Shown: positions 1-7,965, counted from the first letter of the stretch. The stretch: DNA of 17,060 nucleotides from Opitutia bacterium (GCA_018663485.1 JABJQI010000150.1:1-17060), one strand, 5' to 3'. The notes: generated from the sequence alone by a model not told the origin. Translations and numbers: made by a program.

Positions 1-1
1 G

Positions 2-202
2 CCGCTCGCGGGTCCGATGACCAGTAACCCAAAAATGTTGGAAATATCAAAACGGATGCACCCACTCGGTGACATTGCTCGCCCACAGGACATTGCGAGT
101 CTCGCCGAGTGGCTACTCTCTGCCAACGCTCAGTTTGTAACGGGCCAAGTATTTACCATCGATGGCGGAATCTCCACCATTGTACCCAAACCAAAGATGT
201 AG
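2..202 (+). CDS. Short-chain dehydrogenase/reductase, 3' end (partial)
   Basis: The frame is open from the left edge of the window and stops at TAG 200-202, so about 66 C-terminal residues of a longer protein are visible. They carry the classical SDR tail: a P-L-G-x-x-A-R-P-x-D-I-A segment, then a helix ending in FVTGQVFTIDGGIS, the usual C-terminal strand and glycine turn of NAD(P)-dependent SDR enzymes. The Rossmann fold and the Ser-Tyr-Lys active site lie outside the window, so substrate and exact role cannot be read. The ATG at 17 is internal and not the start. The next gene begins 2 nt after the stop, which suggests co-transcription and probable translational coupling. The family call is strong; a specific function would be guesswork. 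Confidence 0.85.
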   Translation, partial: PLAGPMTSNPKMLEISKRMHPLGDIARPQDIASLAEWLLSANAQFVTGQVFTIDGGISTIVPKPKM

Positions 203-204
203 TT

Positions 205-747
205 ATGTGTCGAGGAATCCTTCTGTTAATCGTTGCATTGTTGCCAACCAGTTCCGTACGAGCTGCTGTGTTTGCCGAATCGTCACGAATAGAGGGAGTG
301 AGTTACCCAAAAATGGGAGAGCATCGTGCGACCTACAAAATGTTCTTCAAGCTCTACGATGCCGCCCTATTCACAGTAGCAGGGGCTACCGCAGAGGAAG
401 TGCTGACGCGCAATTGCTCATTTCGCCTGGAGTTCCGCTATTTGCGCAGTATTTCCAAGGCAACGATTCTGCAGTCTGCAAATCACATGCTCGCCAAAAA
501 CCTCAGCGCCGAGGATCTTTCGCGAATCACGGCCGCCACAGAGCAATTACACGCGACATACCGATCCGTCCAAACTGGGGACGTCTCATCGCTGACTTAT
601 ATTGCTGGCCGCGGCACTACCTTTGCCATCAACGGCGAACAATTGATCACCATTTCTAGCAAAGAATTTGCACAACATTACTTACAAATTTGGCTTGGCG
701 AGCGGCCAGTCTCTCGACGATTACGCGATCGGCTGCTCGGAAAATAA
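205..747 (+). CDS. Secreted chalcone isomerase-like protein
   Basis: The protein is 180 aa from ATG 205. The same frame is open upstream to 109, but 205 gives a clean signal peptide (hydrophobic residues 4-14, probable cleavage after VRA at 18-20) and follows the SDR stop by 2 nt. The mature part resembles bacterial chalcone isomerase-like proteins (Chalcone_3 type): FKLYDAALF at 48-56, a strand RLEFRYLRSIS at 74-84, and a C-terminal segment with a G-R-G-T-T-F turn followed by an FAQHYLQIWLG helix. Bacterial members are usually small periplasmic proteins with no demonstrated isomerase activity and are proposed to bind fatty-acid-like ligands. Its place directly after an SDR gene suggests a shared operon but no defined pathway. 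Family assignment fair, function unknown. Confidence 0.7.
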   Translation: MCRGILLLIVALLPTSSVRAAVFAESSRIEGVSYPKMGEHRATYKMFFKLYDAALFTVAGATAEEVLTRNCSFRLEFRYLRSISKATILQSANHMLAKNLSAEDLSRITAATEQLHATYRSVQTGDVSSLTYIAGRGTTFAINGEQLITISSKEFAQHYLQIWLGERPVSRRLRDRLLGK

Positions 748-867
748 CCCTGAAAAGCTGGAATCAGTGGTTCTACTAATCGAGCCGATCCCACAGGCCT
801 GCGATCGGAGCCCCTCAATTTACTTGTCATCTAGGTGATTTATGCAAATTTCGGTGGCTTCGCTATT

Positions 868-1962
868 ATGGCTACTACCAAGAAAAAATCTGCAACAACG
901 ACTAAGAAGCCTCAAAACTTCTTGGATGCACCGATTAACAAGAAGCTTTCCAAAGAAGATAAGCTCGAACTCTACCGTATGATCGTAGGGATTCGACGCT
1001 TTGAGGAACGCTCGCTACGCGCCTACAATCAAGGAAAGATCGGAGGATTCCTGCACCTCTATATTGGTCAATAAGCGGTTGCCTCAGGTATCGTTTCCCT
1101 AATGGAAGAGAATGATCACATTATCACTGCCTATCGCGACCACGGTCACGCCTTGGCAGTCGGGATGTCCATGAATGAGTGTATGGCTGAAATGTATGGC
1201 AAATACACCGGCTGCTCGAAGGGCAAAGGTGGCTCAATGCACTTTTTCGCCCCAGACAAGAACTACTGGGGCGGCCACGGAATCGTCGCGGGTCAGACAC
1301 CGCTCGGCGCCGGACTTGCGTTCGCACTCAAATACAAGGGCCTCAAGGGCTGTGCGATGGCTTTCCTCGGCGACGGCGCGGTCAATCAAGGTTCTTTCAT
1401 GGAGACGCTCAACCTTGTTTCCCTCTGGAATATTCCAGTTGTGTTCGTGATCGAAAACAACGGTTACTCGATGGGCACCAGTCTCAAGCGCTCCTCTGCG
1501 GGAGAGAACCTCGCACACCGTGCGGATGGCTTCGACATCGCTTGGGAAGTCTGCGACGGCCACGACGTCTTTGAAGTGCGGGAAGTCGCCAACCGCGCAA
1601 TGAAGCGTGCCCGCGAAGAAATGAAACCCTTTCTGCTGGAAATCCGCACCTACCGCTATCGCGGACACTCTGTAGCGGACGCTAACCACGAGAAGTATCG
1701 CAGCAAGGAAGAAATCGAGGTCTACAAGCGCACTAAAGATCCGATTAACTTGATCAAATCTCAGTTGCTCGCAGACGGCACTTTAACGGAAGCGGTCGCT
1801 AAGAAGATCGACCAAGCGAAAAAAGACGAGGCCGAGGCTTCAGCCAAATTCGCCGAAGACAGCCCTTATGCGCCACGTGAAGAAATCCAAACCGATGTTT
1901 ATTGGGAAGTAGACAACGACGCCGACAACCAGCTCAAGGGCACCTACTTCTTCAACGACTAG
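868..1962 (+). pseudogene. pdhA: Pyruvate dehydrogenase E1 alpha, interrupted by in-frame TAA
   Basis: The reading frame from ATG 868 to TAG 1962 would encode 364 aa, a normal E1-alpha length, apart from a TAA at codon 69 (1072-1074). With that codon read as Glu the segment becomes HLYIGQ-E-AVASG, the conserved GQEA motif of the family. The rest is intact: YRDHGHALAVG after the stop, and the thiamine diphosphate/Mg motif GDG (168-170) through NN (197-198), with VIENNGYSMG. The TYRYRGHS loop is also present. E1-alpha with E1-beta decarboxylates pyruvate and reductively acetylates lipoyl-E2. An alternative GTG at 835 would add 11 residues; I prefer ATG 868 because it begins a low-complexity Lys/Thr tail. 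Translation restarting at ATG 1102 would give 286 aa lacking the N-terminal 78 residues. Recent nonsense mutation, sequencing or assembly error, or read-through are all possible. Confidence 0.85.
1072..1074 (+). other. In-frame TAA at the conserved Glu codon of pdhA
   Basis: The codons around this site read ATT GGT CAA TAA GCG GTT GCC (I G Q stop A V A). The family has Glu here, so a single G-to-T change at 1072 (GAA to TAA) explains it. No insertion or deletion is needed and the frame stays open for another 296 codons. Confidence 0.85.
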
Positions 1963-1971
1963 ACCACCAAT

Positions 1972-2051
1972 TAGGAATTACGAACTAGGAATTACGAATT
2001 GATTTACTTCATTCTACTCCTGACTTCTATCTTCTAACTTCCAACTCCTTT
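1972..2051 (+). repeat. Heptad-periodic, G-poor leader of pdhB
   Basis: A 14-nt unit beginning TAGGAATTACGAA occurs twice in tandem (1972-1985, 1986-1999). The spacer then continues in the same 7-nt register as C/T-rich heptads, for example CTTCTAA at 2031 followed by CTTCCAA at 2038. By hand count 39 of 70 positions between 1975 and 2051 match the base 7 nt downstream. Only one G occurs between 2003 and 2051. No Shine-Dalgarno is present before ATG 2058. Confidence 0.6.
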
Positions 2052-2057
2052 TAAAAA

Positions 2058-3035
<978 letters not shown>

Positions 3036-3040
3036 GCTGA

Positions 3041-3075
3041 CACTCACACTTTTAACACTTCACTTCTCACTTTAT
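3041..3075 (+). repeat. Heptad-like, G-free leader of pdhC
   Basis: This short C/A/T-only stretch lies between pdhB and pdhC. It can be divided into five 7-mers of the type ACTTYTM, for example ACACTTC at 3055 followed by ACTTCTC at 3062. It contains CACTTCTCA (3061-3069), which recurs at 12303-12311 before birA. It occupies the position where a Shine-Dalgarno would be expected before ATG 3081. Confidence 0.45.
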
Positions 3076-3080
3076 AAACT

Positions 3081-4364
3081 ATGGCTACATTAATTGATAT
3101 GCCCAAACTCAGCGACACCATGACGGTGGGCACGCTGGTCCGCTGGCTCAAAAACGAAGGTGATCCAGTCACCAACGGCGACATGGTCGCTGAAGTTGAA
3201 ACCGACAAAGCCACCATGGAAGTCGAATGTTTCGACGAAGGCATCCTAATCAAACGCTATTGCGGCGAAGGTGACGAAATCGCTGTCGGCGATCCAATTG
3301 CAGCGATCGGTGAAGCTGGCGAAGAAGCACCTGCAGTCACTAATTCCGCAGCTCCTGCACCAGCTGCAGAGGCTCCTGAGCCAGCCGCAGTAGTTGAAGC
3401 ACCAGCCGCGGCTGCACCAGCTCCTGTTGCAGTACCCGCAGCTCCGGCACCAGTTGCAGCTCCAGCAGCAAGCACTGGCGAACGCATCAAAGCCTCGCCA
3501 TTGGCAAAGAAGATCGCCGGTGAAAAGGGTATCGATCTCGCGAGCATTCAAGGCTCCGGCCCAGGTGGCCGTATACTCAAGGAAGACGTGCTCAACGCAA
3601 AACCAGTTGCCGCATCTCCTGCAGCCAGTGCTCCAGCCACTACACCGGCTGCGACGCTTGAAGCGCTCGAGATTCCCGTCTCTAACATGCGTAAAAGCAT
3701 CGGCAAGGCACTGGTCGCTTCCAAGACACAGGCACCACATTTCTACCTCCAGATCGAAGTCAATGGTGCCCCACTTGCCAAGCTCCGCGCAGAGCTCAAC
3801 GGCAAGCTTGCAGACCTGCCGCCCGAACAAGGAGGTGTAAAATTCTCCGTCAATGACCTGACCCTCAAGGCTGCAGCCGAGGCGGTGCGGCGCGTACCTG
3901 CGATCAATCGCTCATGGGAAGGTGACACCATCAAGCAACACGCCAACGTGCATCTCGCATTCGGCGTTGCGATCGATGATGGCCTCGTCACTCCGGTGAT
4001 CCGTGCCGCAGAGACCAAAGGTCTGCGTGAAATCGGCGCAGAAGCGAAGGTTCTAATTAAGAAGGCACGAGGCAAGAAGCTCACTCCCAACGAAATGAGC
4101 GGCTCCACCTTGACGGTAACCAATCTCGGTATGTTCGGCATCTCCGATTTCTACGGTATCATCAATCCGAACAATGCGGCGATTCTCAGCATCGGTGCGA
4201 CGATCAAGAAGCCGGTAGTGAATGAGCACGACGAAATCGTGGTCGGGCAAGTCATGAAGATCGGTCTCTCCGGCGACCATCGCACCATCGACGGCGCCGT
4301 TGGCGCACAGTACCTGCAAGCCCTCAAGGAAATCCTTGAGACGCCCGCACTGATGTTAGTTTAG
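3081..4364 (+). CDS. pdhC: Dihydrolipoamide acetyltransferase (PDH E2)
   Basis: The protein is 427 aa with the full E2 layout. Residues 1-80 form one lipoyl domain with the lipoylated Lys43 in ETDKATMEVE. Residues about 85-133 form an Ala/Pro-rich mobile linker. Residues 137-175 form the peripheral-subunit-binding domain (KASPLAKKIA, then GSGPGGRILKEDV). A second Ala/Pro linker leads to the catalytic acetyltransferase domain, which ends in GDHRTIDGAVGAQYL with catalytic His400 and Asp404. E2 forms the core of the complex and transfers the acetyl group from lipoamide to CoA. It is the last gene of the operon, with a strong terminator 56 nt after its stop. The lipoamide dehydrogenase (E3) gene must be elsewhere in the genome. 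Start ATG 3081 places the usual short N-terminus directly before the lipoyl domain. Confidence 0.95.
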   Translation: MATLIDMPKLSDTMTVGTLVRWLKNEGDPVTNGDMVAEVETDKATMEVECFDEGILIKRYCGEGDEIAVGDPIAAIGEAGEEAPAVTNSAAPAPAAEAPEPAAVVEAPAAAAPAPVAVPAAPAPVAAPAASTGERIKASPLAKKIAGEKGIDLASIQGSGPGGRILKEDVLNAKPVAASPAASAPATTPAATLEALEIPVSNMRKSIGKALVASKTQAPHFYLQIEVNGAPLAKLRAELNGKLADLPPEQGGVKFSVNDLTLKAAAEAVRRVPAINRSWEGDTIKQHANVHLAFGVAIDDGLVTPVIRAAETKGLREIGAEAKVLIKKARGKKLTPNEMSGSTLTVTNLGMFGISDFYGIINPNNAAILSIGATIKKPVVNEHDEIVVGQVMKIGLSGDHRTIDGAVGAQYLQALKEILETPALMLV

Positions 4365-4419
4365 TTCAACGGACAGTAAATAGTAGCCAGAGTGCTAATT
4401 GCGCATAGCTAATTTAGAC

Positions 4420-4449
4420 AAAAGCCCGCGAGTGATCGCGGGCTTTTTT
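4420..4449 (+). terminator. Intrinsic terminator of the pdh operon
   Basis: A perfect 11-bp stem, AAAGCCCGCGA (4421-4431) with TCGCGGGCTTT (4436-4446), closes a GTGA loop, which is a GNRA-type tetraloop in RNA. A run of six T (4444-4449) follows. It is the only convincing Rho-independent terminator I find in the window and lies 56 nt after pdhC. Confidence 0.93.
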
Positions 4450-4555
4450 GTGCCTGCGCATCCACACCTAGAGCGAAGCGACTCAGCCATCCGCGCACGA
4501 GGCGGAGCACCCTGAAGGGCATGATAGTCGGCCCTCCCCGGTCTAAATCCACCAA

Positions 4556-4580
4556 GGGAGGGACCACCTCCGCGTGGTCC
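4556..4580 (+). repeat. Family I palindromic repeat, single copy
   Basis: The layout is a GGGAG foot (4556-4560), stem GGACCAC (4561-4567), loop CTCCGC (4568-4573) and stem GTGGTCC (4574-4580). It matches the repeats at 8015, 8295 and 16810 in foot and loop, but the stem sequence differs and both arms change together, so pairing is preserved. An inverted, degraded partner may begin at about 4527-4541 (CCCTCC on the plus strand). Confidence 0.65.
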
Positions 4581-4606
4581 GCGTCATACGAATGCGAACA
4601 AATAAA

Positions 4607-4707
4607 TGTTCCACGTAAATTGTTCCACGGAGATCAAAATAACTAAAAAGTGCCACAACACACAGACTCACAAACGAATTACAATGTTCCACGAAAATTG
4701 TTCCACA
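4607..4707 (+). repeat. Four direct copies of TGTTCCACR in two 14-nt pairs
   Basis: TGTTCCACG occurs at 4607-4615, 4621-4629 and 4685-4693, and TGTTCCACA at 4699-4707. Each pair has a 14-nt period with an A/T-rich 5-nt gap (TAAAT or AAAAT). The 9-mer equals one half of the 16-bp ParB site parS (TGTTYCACGTGRAACA), but the copies are direct rather than inverted, so no complete parS is present. The 313-nt spacer 4450-4761 otherwise holds the family I repeat at 4556 and a small hairpin GCTGA/TCAGC at 4739-4753, just before the next gene. Confidence 0.7.
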
Positions 4708-4761
4708 GACAGGCATAAAACAAGGAGTGACAGCCCCGGCTGATTCCTTCAGCTAGCAAAT

Positions 4762-5061
4762 ATGACACAAGCTCCACTGCCATTACCTAAAACAGATCCA
4801 CTCATCTCTGTTCAAGTCTCCGTCTATGCACTCGACGGATGCGTTCGCGAAGCGGTGCATGCCTACCTCGATGCACTCGACGCAACAGGCATTGATCGCG
4901 ACACCGGCACAATGTCGACCGTGGTGTGGGGCGAAGCCACTGTGGTCTGGCCAGCACTACAATCCGCCTACGAGGCGGTGGCCACCGAACACAGTGTGAT
5001 CGTCAATACCGTAATGAGCAACGCCGCACCACTCCCCGCTCGCGCAGCAGGAAGACGCTAA
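4762..5061 (+). CDS. YkoF/MTH1187-type thiamine-binding protein
   Basis: A 99-aa soluble protein. Residues 13-90 match the small thiamine-binding domain family (formerly DUF77): PLISVQVSVYAL strand, a REAVHAYLDALDATGID helix, a GTMSTVVWGEATVVWPAL segment, then a YEAVATEHSVIVNTVMSNA strand. Family members form ferredoxin-like dimers or tetramers and bind thiamine or its pyrimidine moiety; the exact physiological role is unsettled. No transport genes adjoin it. It lies downstream of the thiamine diphosphate-dependent PDH operon but behind its terminator, so a direct link is only suggestive. The start ATG 4762 has no Shine-Dalgarno at normal distance; an AAGGAG at 4722 is too far upstream to serve it. 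Confidence 0.75.
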   Translation: MTQAPLPLPKTDPLISVQVSVYALDGCVREAVHAYLDALDATGIDRDTGTMSTVVWGEATVVWPALQSAYEAVATEHSVIVNTVMSNAAPLPARAAGRR

Positions 5062-5237
5062 TTTTGCGCCATCACAGTGCGCTAGCCTGCGTAGTTGAAA
5101 GAGCCTAGCAGAAGGCATTCACCAGACTCGCACTGCGGCTCAGGACACCTTATGCATGGGACTTCGAACACACAGCATCTTGCAAATTTGAGCTGGGAGA
5201 GGTTGCGTTACCAGCCAGCTCAGCCAAGTTGCACCCT

Positions 5238-5975
5238 ATGCCTGACGTGCCTGACTACTCGATCATCATTCCCGCTTTTAATGAAGAAGCTGAGCTACCG
5301 ACGACGCTTGATGCGATTCGCACGGCAATGGCCGCGCAACCACTCATTGGCGAGTGCATCGTAGTCAATAACAACTCCACCGACAGTACCGCTGCGATTG
5401 CCACAGCGGCAGGCGCGGATCTAGTGGTGTACGAACCGATCAATCAAATCGCTCGCGCACGCAATACTGGCGCACAAGCTAGCCGCGGGCAGCAGCTGAT
5501 TTTTATTGATGCCGATACGCGAATCTGTGCCGGGCTCTTAGCCGCAGCACTGCGTCAACTCACAACTGGCAGCTGCGGCGGTGGGGCCATCATTGAATTT
5601 GAAAACACTCAGCAAGCCGGAGTGCTTGGCCGCTGGGGAATCGCTACATGGAGACGAATTTCAACCTTTACTCGTACAGCCGCGGGAAGCTTTCTGTTTT
5701 GTCAACGCGCTGCCTTTGAGGCCGTCGGCGGATTTGATCAAAAACTCTACGCCAGTGAAGAGGTGCGGCTATCACGGCAATTGCGTAAATGGGGCCGAGC
5801 ACATGGCATGCGCTTTGACATTATCACTCAACCCACCGCACGCACCTCGGCTCGCAAATTCCACTGGTATAGCGGCCCCAAATTACTCGGCTGGGTCTTT
5901 TTTATGATGCTGGCCCCGATTGCAGTACGCTCTCGCAGGTTCTGCGGCTTTTGGTACAAGCGACCAACGGGCTGA
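5238..5975 (+). CDS. Family 2 glycosyltransferase
   Basis: A 245-aa GT-A fold glycosyltransferase. It opens with YSIIIPAFNEEAELP (7-21) and continues with ECIVVNNNSTDSTAAIA, the usual nucleotide-sugar-binding start. A metal-binding DAD motif follows in FIDADTRI (Asp91, Asp93), then RARNTGAQASRG and, later, the GGFDQKLYASEEVRLSRQLRK acceptor/base region. A hydrophobic stretch near the C-terminus (LLGWVFFMMLAPIAV) may tether it to the membrane. Sugar donor and acceptor cannot be told from sequence. ATG 5238 is chosen over an in-frame TTG at 5229. The gene stands alone, 176 nt after the thiamine-binding gene, and no polysaccharide cluster surrounds it. Confidence 0.85.
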   Translation: MPDVPDYSIIIPAFNEEAELPTTLDAIRTAMAAQPLIGECIVVNNNSTDSTAAIATAAGADLVVYEPINQIARARNTGAQASRGQQLIFIDADTRICAGLLAAALRQLTTGSCGGGAIIEFENTQQAGVLGRWGIATWRRISTFTRTAAGSFLFCQRAAFEAVGGFDQKLYASEEVRLSRQLRKWGRAHGMRFDIITQPTARTSARKFHWYSGPKLLGWVFFMMLAPIAVRSRRFCGFWYKRPTG

Positions 5976-6004
5976 GAGCTGACGAAGCACGACAGTGCAA
6001 AGAT

Positions 6005-6023
6005 GGTAAACCGAAGGTTTGCC
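6005..6023. other. Short hairpin after the glycosyltransferase
   Basis: GGTAAACC (6005-6012) pairs with GGTTTGCC (6016-6023), 8 bp including one G-T wobble, across a GAA loop, 29 nt after the gt2 stop. No T-run follows, so it is not a canonical terminator. It may be a decayed palindromic repeat. Confidence 0.35.
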
Positions 6024-6078
6024 CTGAACCAAGCGAAGAGTGATTGAACTGGGTGCCCTCTGGGCAAGTGAAGGAACA

Positions 6079-6106
6079 GACTTGAGACTTGAAAACTGAG
6101 ATCTTA
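6079..6106. repeat. Heptad repeat upstream of the acetyltransferase gene
   Basis: GACTTGA is repeated exactly at 6079-6085 and 6086-6092. Two more degenerate 7-mers follow in the same register (AAACTGA at 6093, GATCTTA at 6100). It is one of several 7-nt-periodic stretches in the window's spacers. Confidence 0.5.
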
Positions 6107-6156
6107 CCTTCACTGCTCTGAGATTCCTGGCAGACCTCCACCCTAATGATTAACTA

Positions 6157-6429
6157 ATGCCCACAGTTCACCATTGCAGCGATCATGCACGCTTTGAAAT
6201 CGCCATCGGCGAAGCTACTGCGGTGCTGGAATACACTCGATCCGACAGCTTGATGACGATTCACCATACCTACGTGCCGGTGGAACTACGCGGACAAAAC
6301 ATCGCAGGGCTACTGGCTAAAGCTGCTTTCGACAGCGCGCGCGCCGAACAGCTGCAGGTCCTACCGCTATGCTCCTACATCGCCGGTTATGCCAAACGGT
6401 TTCCCGAAGCTGGCGCACTGGTTGTTTAA
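6157..6429 (+). CDS. Small GNAT-type N-acetyltransferase, YjdJ-like
   Basis: A 90-aa protein matching the short GCN5-related acetyltransferase family typified by YjdJ. It has the acetyl-CoA-binding segment HTYVPVELRGQNIAGLL (37-53; the R-G-Q-x-I/A-G loop) followed by LQVLPLCSYIAGYAKRFPE (66-84), which in relatives reads VxPxCxFVxxYxxxHP. The family's Cys and Tyr are present (Cys72, Tyr74 and Tyr78). Members are compact GNAT folds whose substrates are mostly unknown. The start ATG 6157 lies 8 nt after an out-of-register ATG in a short A/T-rich stretch; no Shine-Dalgarno is seen. It is probably monocistronic. Confidence 0.82.
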   Translation: MPTVHHCSDHARFEIAIGEATAVLEYTRSDSLMTIHHTYVPVELRGQNIAGLLAKAAFDSARAEQLQVLPLCSYIAGYAKRFPEAGALVV

Positions 6430-6769
6430 CCAATCAGTGCGCAACGAAAGCTTCGCAGTGGTTTCGACCTTGGCGCTTCGTCGGTCGGAATAGCTTCGTC
6501 AATCCCGCCACATCATCGGCACATGCCATGACTCGCATACGGCCGACCACTCATTGACCGCAGAGTGCATTCAGTGGATGTTGTCGCAGGCACACTGGTG
6601 CTCGAAATCGATCGAGTGCACTGAACCTGCGAGTTTAAATCCATACGCTTTTATTACTCGCAGATCTGCAGTCTGATCAATTCCGTCTTATTTTTTTGCT
6701 TTAACCCGCGGCCACAGCCATTACCCATTACCTAGCAACGATCACTTATCAGTGATCAGACCTTTGACC
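6430..6769. other. Spacer between the acetyltransferase and membrane protein genes
   Basis: These 340 nt hold no gene I can support. An imperfect inverted repeat joins CGCAG (6560-6564) and TTCAGTG (6570-6576) with CACTGAA (6619-6625) and CTGCG (6627-6631). The stretch 6718-6759 is 7-nt periodic: CCATTAC occurs twice in tandem (6718, 6725), and later 7-mers share an ATCAS end (CGATCAC at 6739, TTATCAG at 6746, TGATCAG at 6753). No clear promoter or terminator. Confidence 0.5.
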
Positions 6770-7306
6770 ATGACACTTTTTCAAGCCACACTTTACACAG
6801 GAATCTTTCTTTTCGTCTTCGGCGGCCACTATTTCTGGCACGGCATGAAAACTGCCAGCAGCACGCTGGCTTTTCCGCGCTCGCAGGCAGCTGCCTTTAT
6901 CTTGCTCGGCGCCGCGGCTGCGTGGTTTCTTTACAAAGTGCTGCAGCTGGGGCCTGCAGACTTCGGACAATATAAAAATATCCTGTTCATCATTTTCCTG
7001 GTCACTGCCTTAGGCTCGTTCTATTACGTGCCTGACTTTCTCGCCGTGCGCGGATTGGCAGCGCTCATTCTCATGACTGCCGGCGTGCTTCTCGATGCCG
7101 CCTACATGCAGCTACCACTGGCGCGTCTGTTTTTGGTCACTTTTGTATATGTAGCCATTGTAGTGTCGCTGATCCTCGGCGCGAATCCCTACAAACTACG
7201 CGACTTCTTTGAATGGCTCTACAAGACAGAGCGCCGTCCTAAACTCTTCGGCGGCGCTTTTGCTGCCTACGGACTGTTGCTCATAGGCGTCGCTTTCACG
7301 TACTAA
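6770..7306 (+). CDS. Six-helix integral membrane protein, unknown function
   Basis: A 178-aa very hydrophobic protein. Predicted membrane segments by eye are about 8-25, 40-58, 70-87, 95-112, 118-137 and 160-176, with short charged loops (YKLRDFFEWLYKTERRPK at 141-158 is the main polar loop). There is no motif I recognise. The start ATG 6770 is preferred over an in-frame GTG at 6752 because it begins the first helix cleanly. It ends 5 nt before the gmk start, so the two are almost surely co-transcribed and possibly coupled in translation. That position does not reveal a role, since gmk is a general housekeeping gene. Confidence 0.75.
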   Translation: MTLFQATLYTGIFLFVFGGHYFWHGMKTASSTLAFPRSQAAAFILLGAAAAWFLYKVLQLGPADFGQYKNILFIIFLVTALGSFYYVPDFLAVRGLAALILMTAGVLLDAAYMQLPLARLFLVTFVYVAIVVSLILGANPYKLRDFFEWLYKTERRPKLFGGAFAAYGLLLIGVAFTY

Positions 7307-7311
7307 AACAA

Positions 7312-7917
7312 GTGAAAAACGCTCCCCAGACTGGCCTCCTTATTATTGTCTCTGGCCCCGCAGGTAGTGGCAAAACAACACTGTGCGACCGTATGCTCGC
7401 TGAAGTGCCTGCCCTCTGGCGCGTCGTCACCTCGACCACCCGCAAACCACGCGAAGGAGAAAAGGACCATGTGGATTACTACTTTTTCGATCACGCCACC
7501 TTCGAGCAAAAGATCGCCGAAGAGCATTTCTACGAACACGCCCACGTCCACAGTCACATTTATGGCACCCTCAAAAGCGAAGTGCAGGACAAACTCGCTG
7601 CTGGCACCGACCTACTGCTCAACATCGACGTGCAAGGCGCCGCGCAAATGCGCGAAACCGCGCAGACTGATGAATTGCTCAAGGGCAATGTCGTCACCGT
7701 CTTTATCATGCCGCGCACCCTCGAAGAGCTAGAGCAACGCTTACGTGGCCGTGCGACGGACGCTGAAGACGAAATCCAGCGCCGCATGCAAGTCGCCAGC
7801 GATGAAATGCAGCAGCACGAACTTTACGACCACACCATCCTCAGTGGCTCCCGCAACGAAGACTTTGCAGCCCTGCAAAAAATTTATTTAGACAAGAAGG
7901 CGAAGCAAGCGGAGTAA
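7312..7917 (+). CDS. gmk: Guanylate kinase
   Basis: A 201-aa enzyme converting GMP and ATP to GDP and ADP. The P-loop is GPAGSGKT at 15-22 (most family members have GPSGxGKS/T). It is followed by VVTSTTRKPREGEKDHVDYYFF, containing the GMP-binding TTRxPRxGExxxxDYxF signature. Next come the NMP-binding region with YGTLKSEV and the INIDVQGA-type strand LLNIDVQGAAQMR. The lid segment LEELEQRLRGRATDAEDEIQRRM follows. The start is GTG 7312, 5 nt after the upstream stop, with no Shine-Dalgarno. The frequent gmk neighbours rpoZ and coaBC are absent. The gene is followed by a repeat-rich spacer. Confidence 0.96.
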   Translation: MKNAPQTGLLIIVSGPAGSGKTTLCDRMLAEVPALWRVVTSTTRKPREGEKDHVDYYFFDHATFEQKIAEEHFYEHAHVHSHIYGTLKSEVQDKLAAGTDLLLNIDVQGAAQMRETAQTDELLKGNVVTVFIMPRTLEELEQRLRGRATDAEDEIQRRMQVASDEMQQHELYDHTILSGSRNEDFAALQKIYLDKKAKQAE

Positions 7918-7940
7918 ACGCTTTTGAGAGGCTTCGACCT

Positions 7941-7965
7941 TTGGCATAAAGCCAGTCCCGACAAA
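7941..7965 (+). repeat. Family III short palindrome, copy 1
   Basis: TTGGCATAAAGCCAG followed by TCCCGACAAA. The arms TTGGC and GCCAG enclose ATAAA. It is the most degraded of three copies (others at 8241-8265 and, inverted, 14348-14372). Confidence 0.6.

Noticed and set aside
109..204. Longer N-terminus for the chalcone isomerase-like protein (open from 109)
   Set aside because: The extension overlaps the SDR coding end in another frame and would bury the signal peptide; ATG 205 gives a normal exported protein.
785..808. Hairpin CCGATC/GATCGG upstream of pdhA as a terminator or operator
   Set aside because: The 6-bp stem has a 12-nt loop, no T-run follows and there is no second copy; it could be chance.
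868..1962. Reassignment of UAA to an amino acid in this organism
   Set aside because: Several genes here (pdhB, nadC, coaX, gmk, the chalcone isomerase-like gene) end at UAA, and RF1 with a normal PVT motif is encoded in the window. Only the one pdhA codon is odd.
3246..3830. Minus-strand 194-codon open frame opposite pdhC
   Set aside because: Its Cys/Trp/Ser-rich composition is the antisense of the Ala/Pro-rich linkers of E2; no family features.
4722..4762. AAGGAG as ribosome binding site of the thiamine-binding gene
   Set aside because: It lies 34 nt before the ATG, too far, and no in-frame start at normal distance leads into the family sequence.
5970..6060. Possible TPP riboswitch (CTGAGA and CCCTGAACC words)
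   Set aside because: The words occur in roughly the right order but the second half (GAACCTGATC with the following conserved helix) is absent, spacing is wrong, and the downstream gene is an acetyltransferase.
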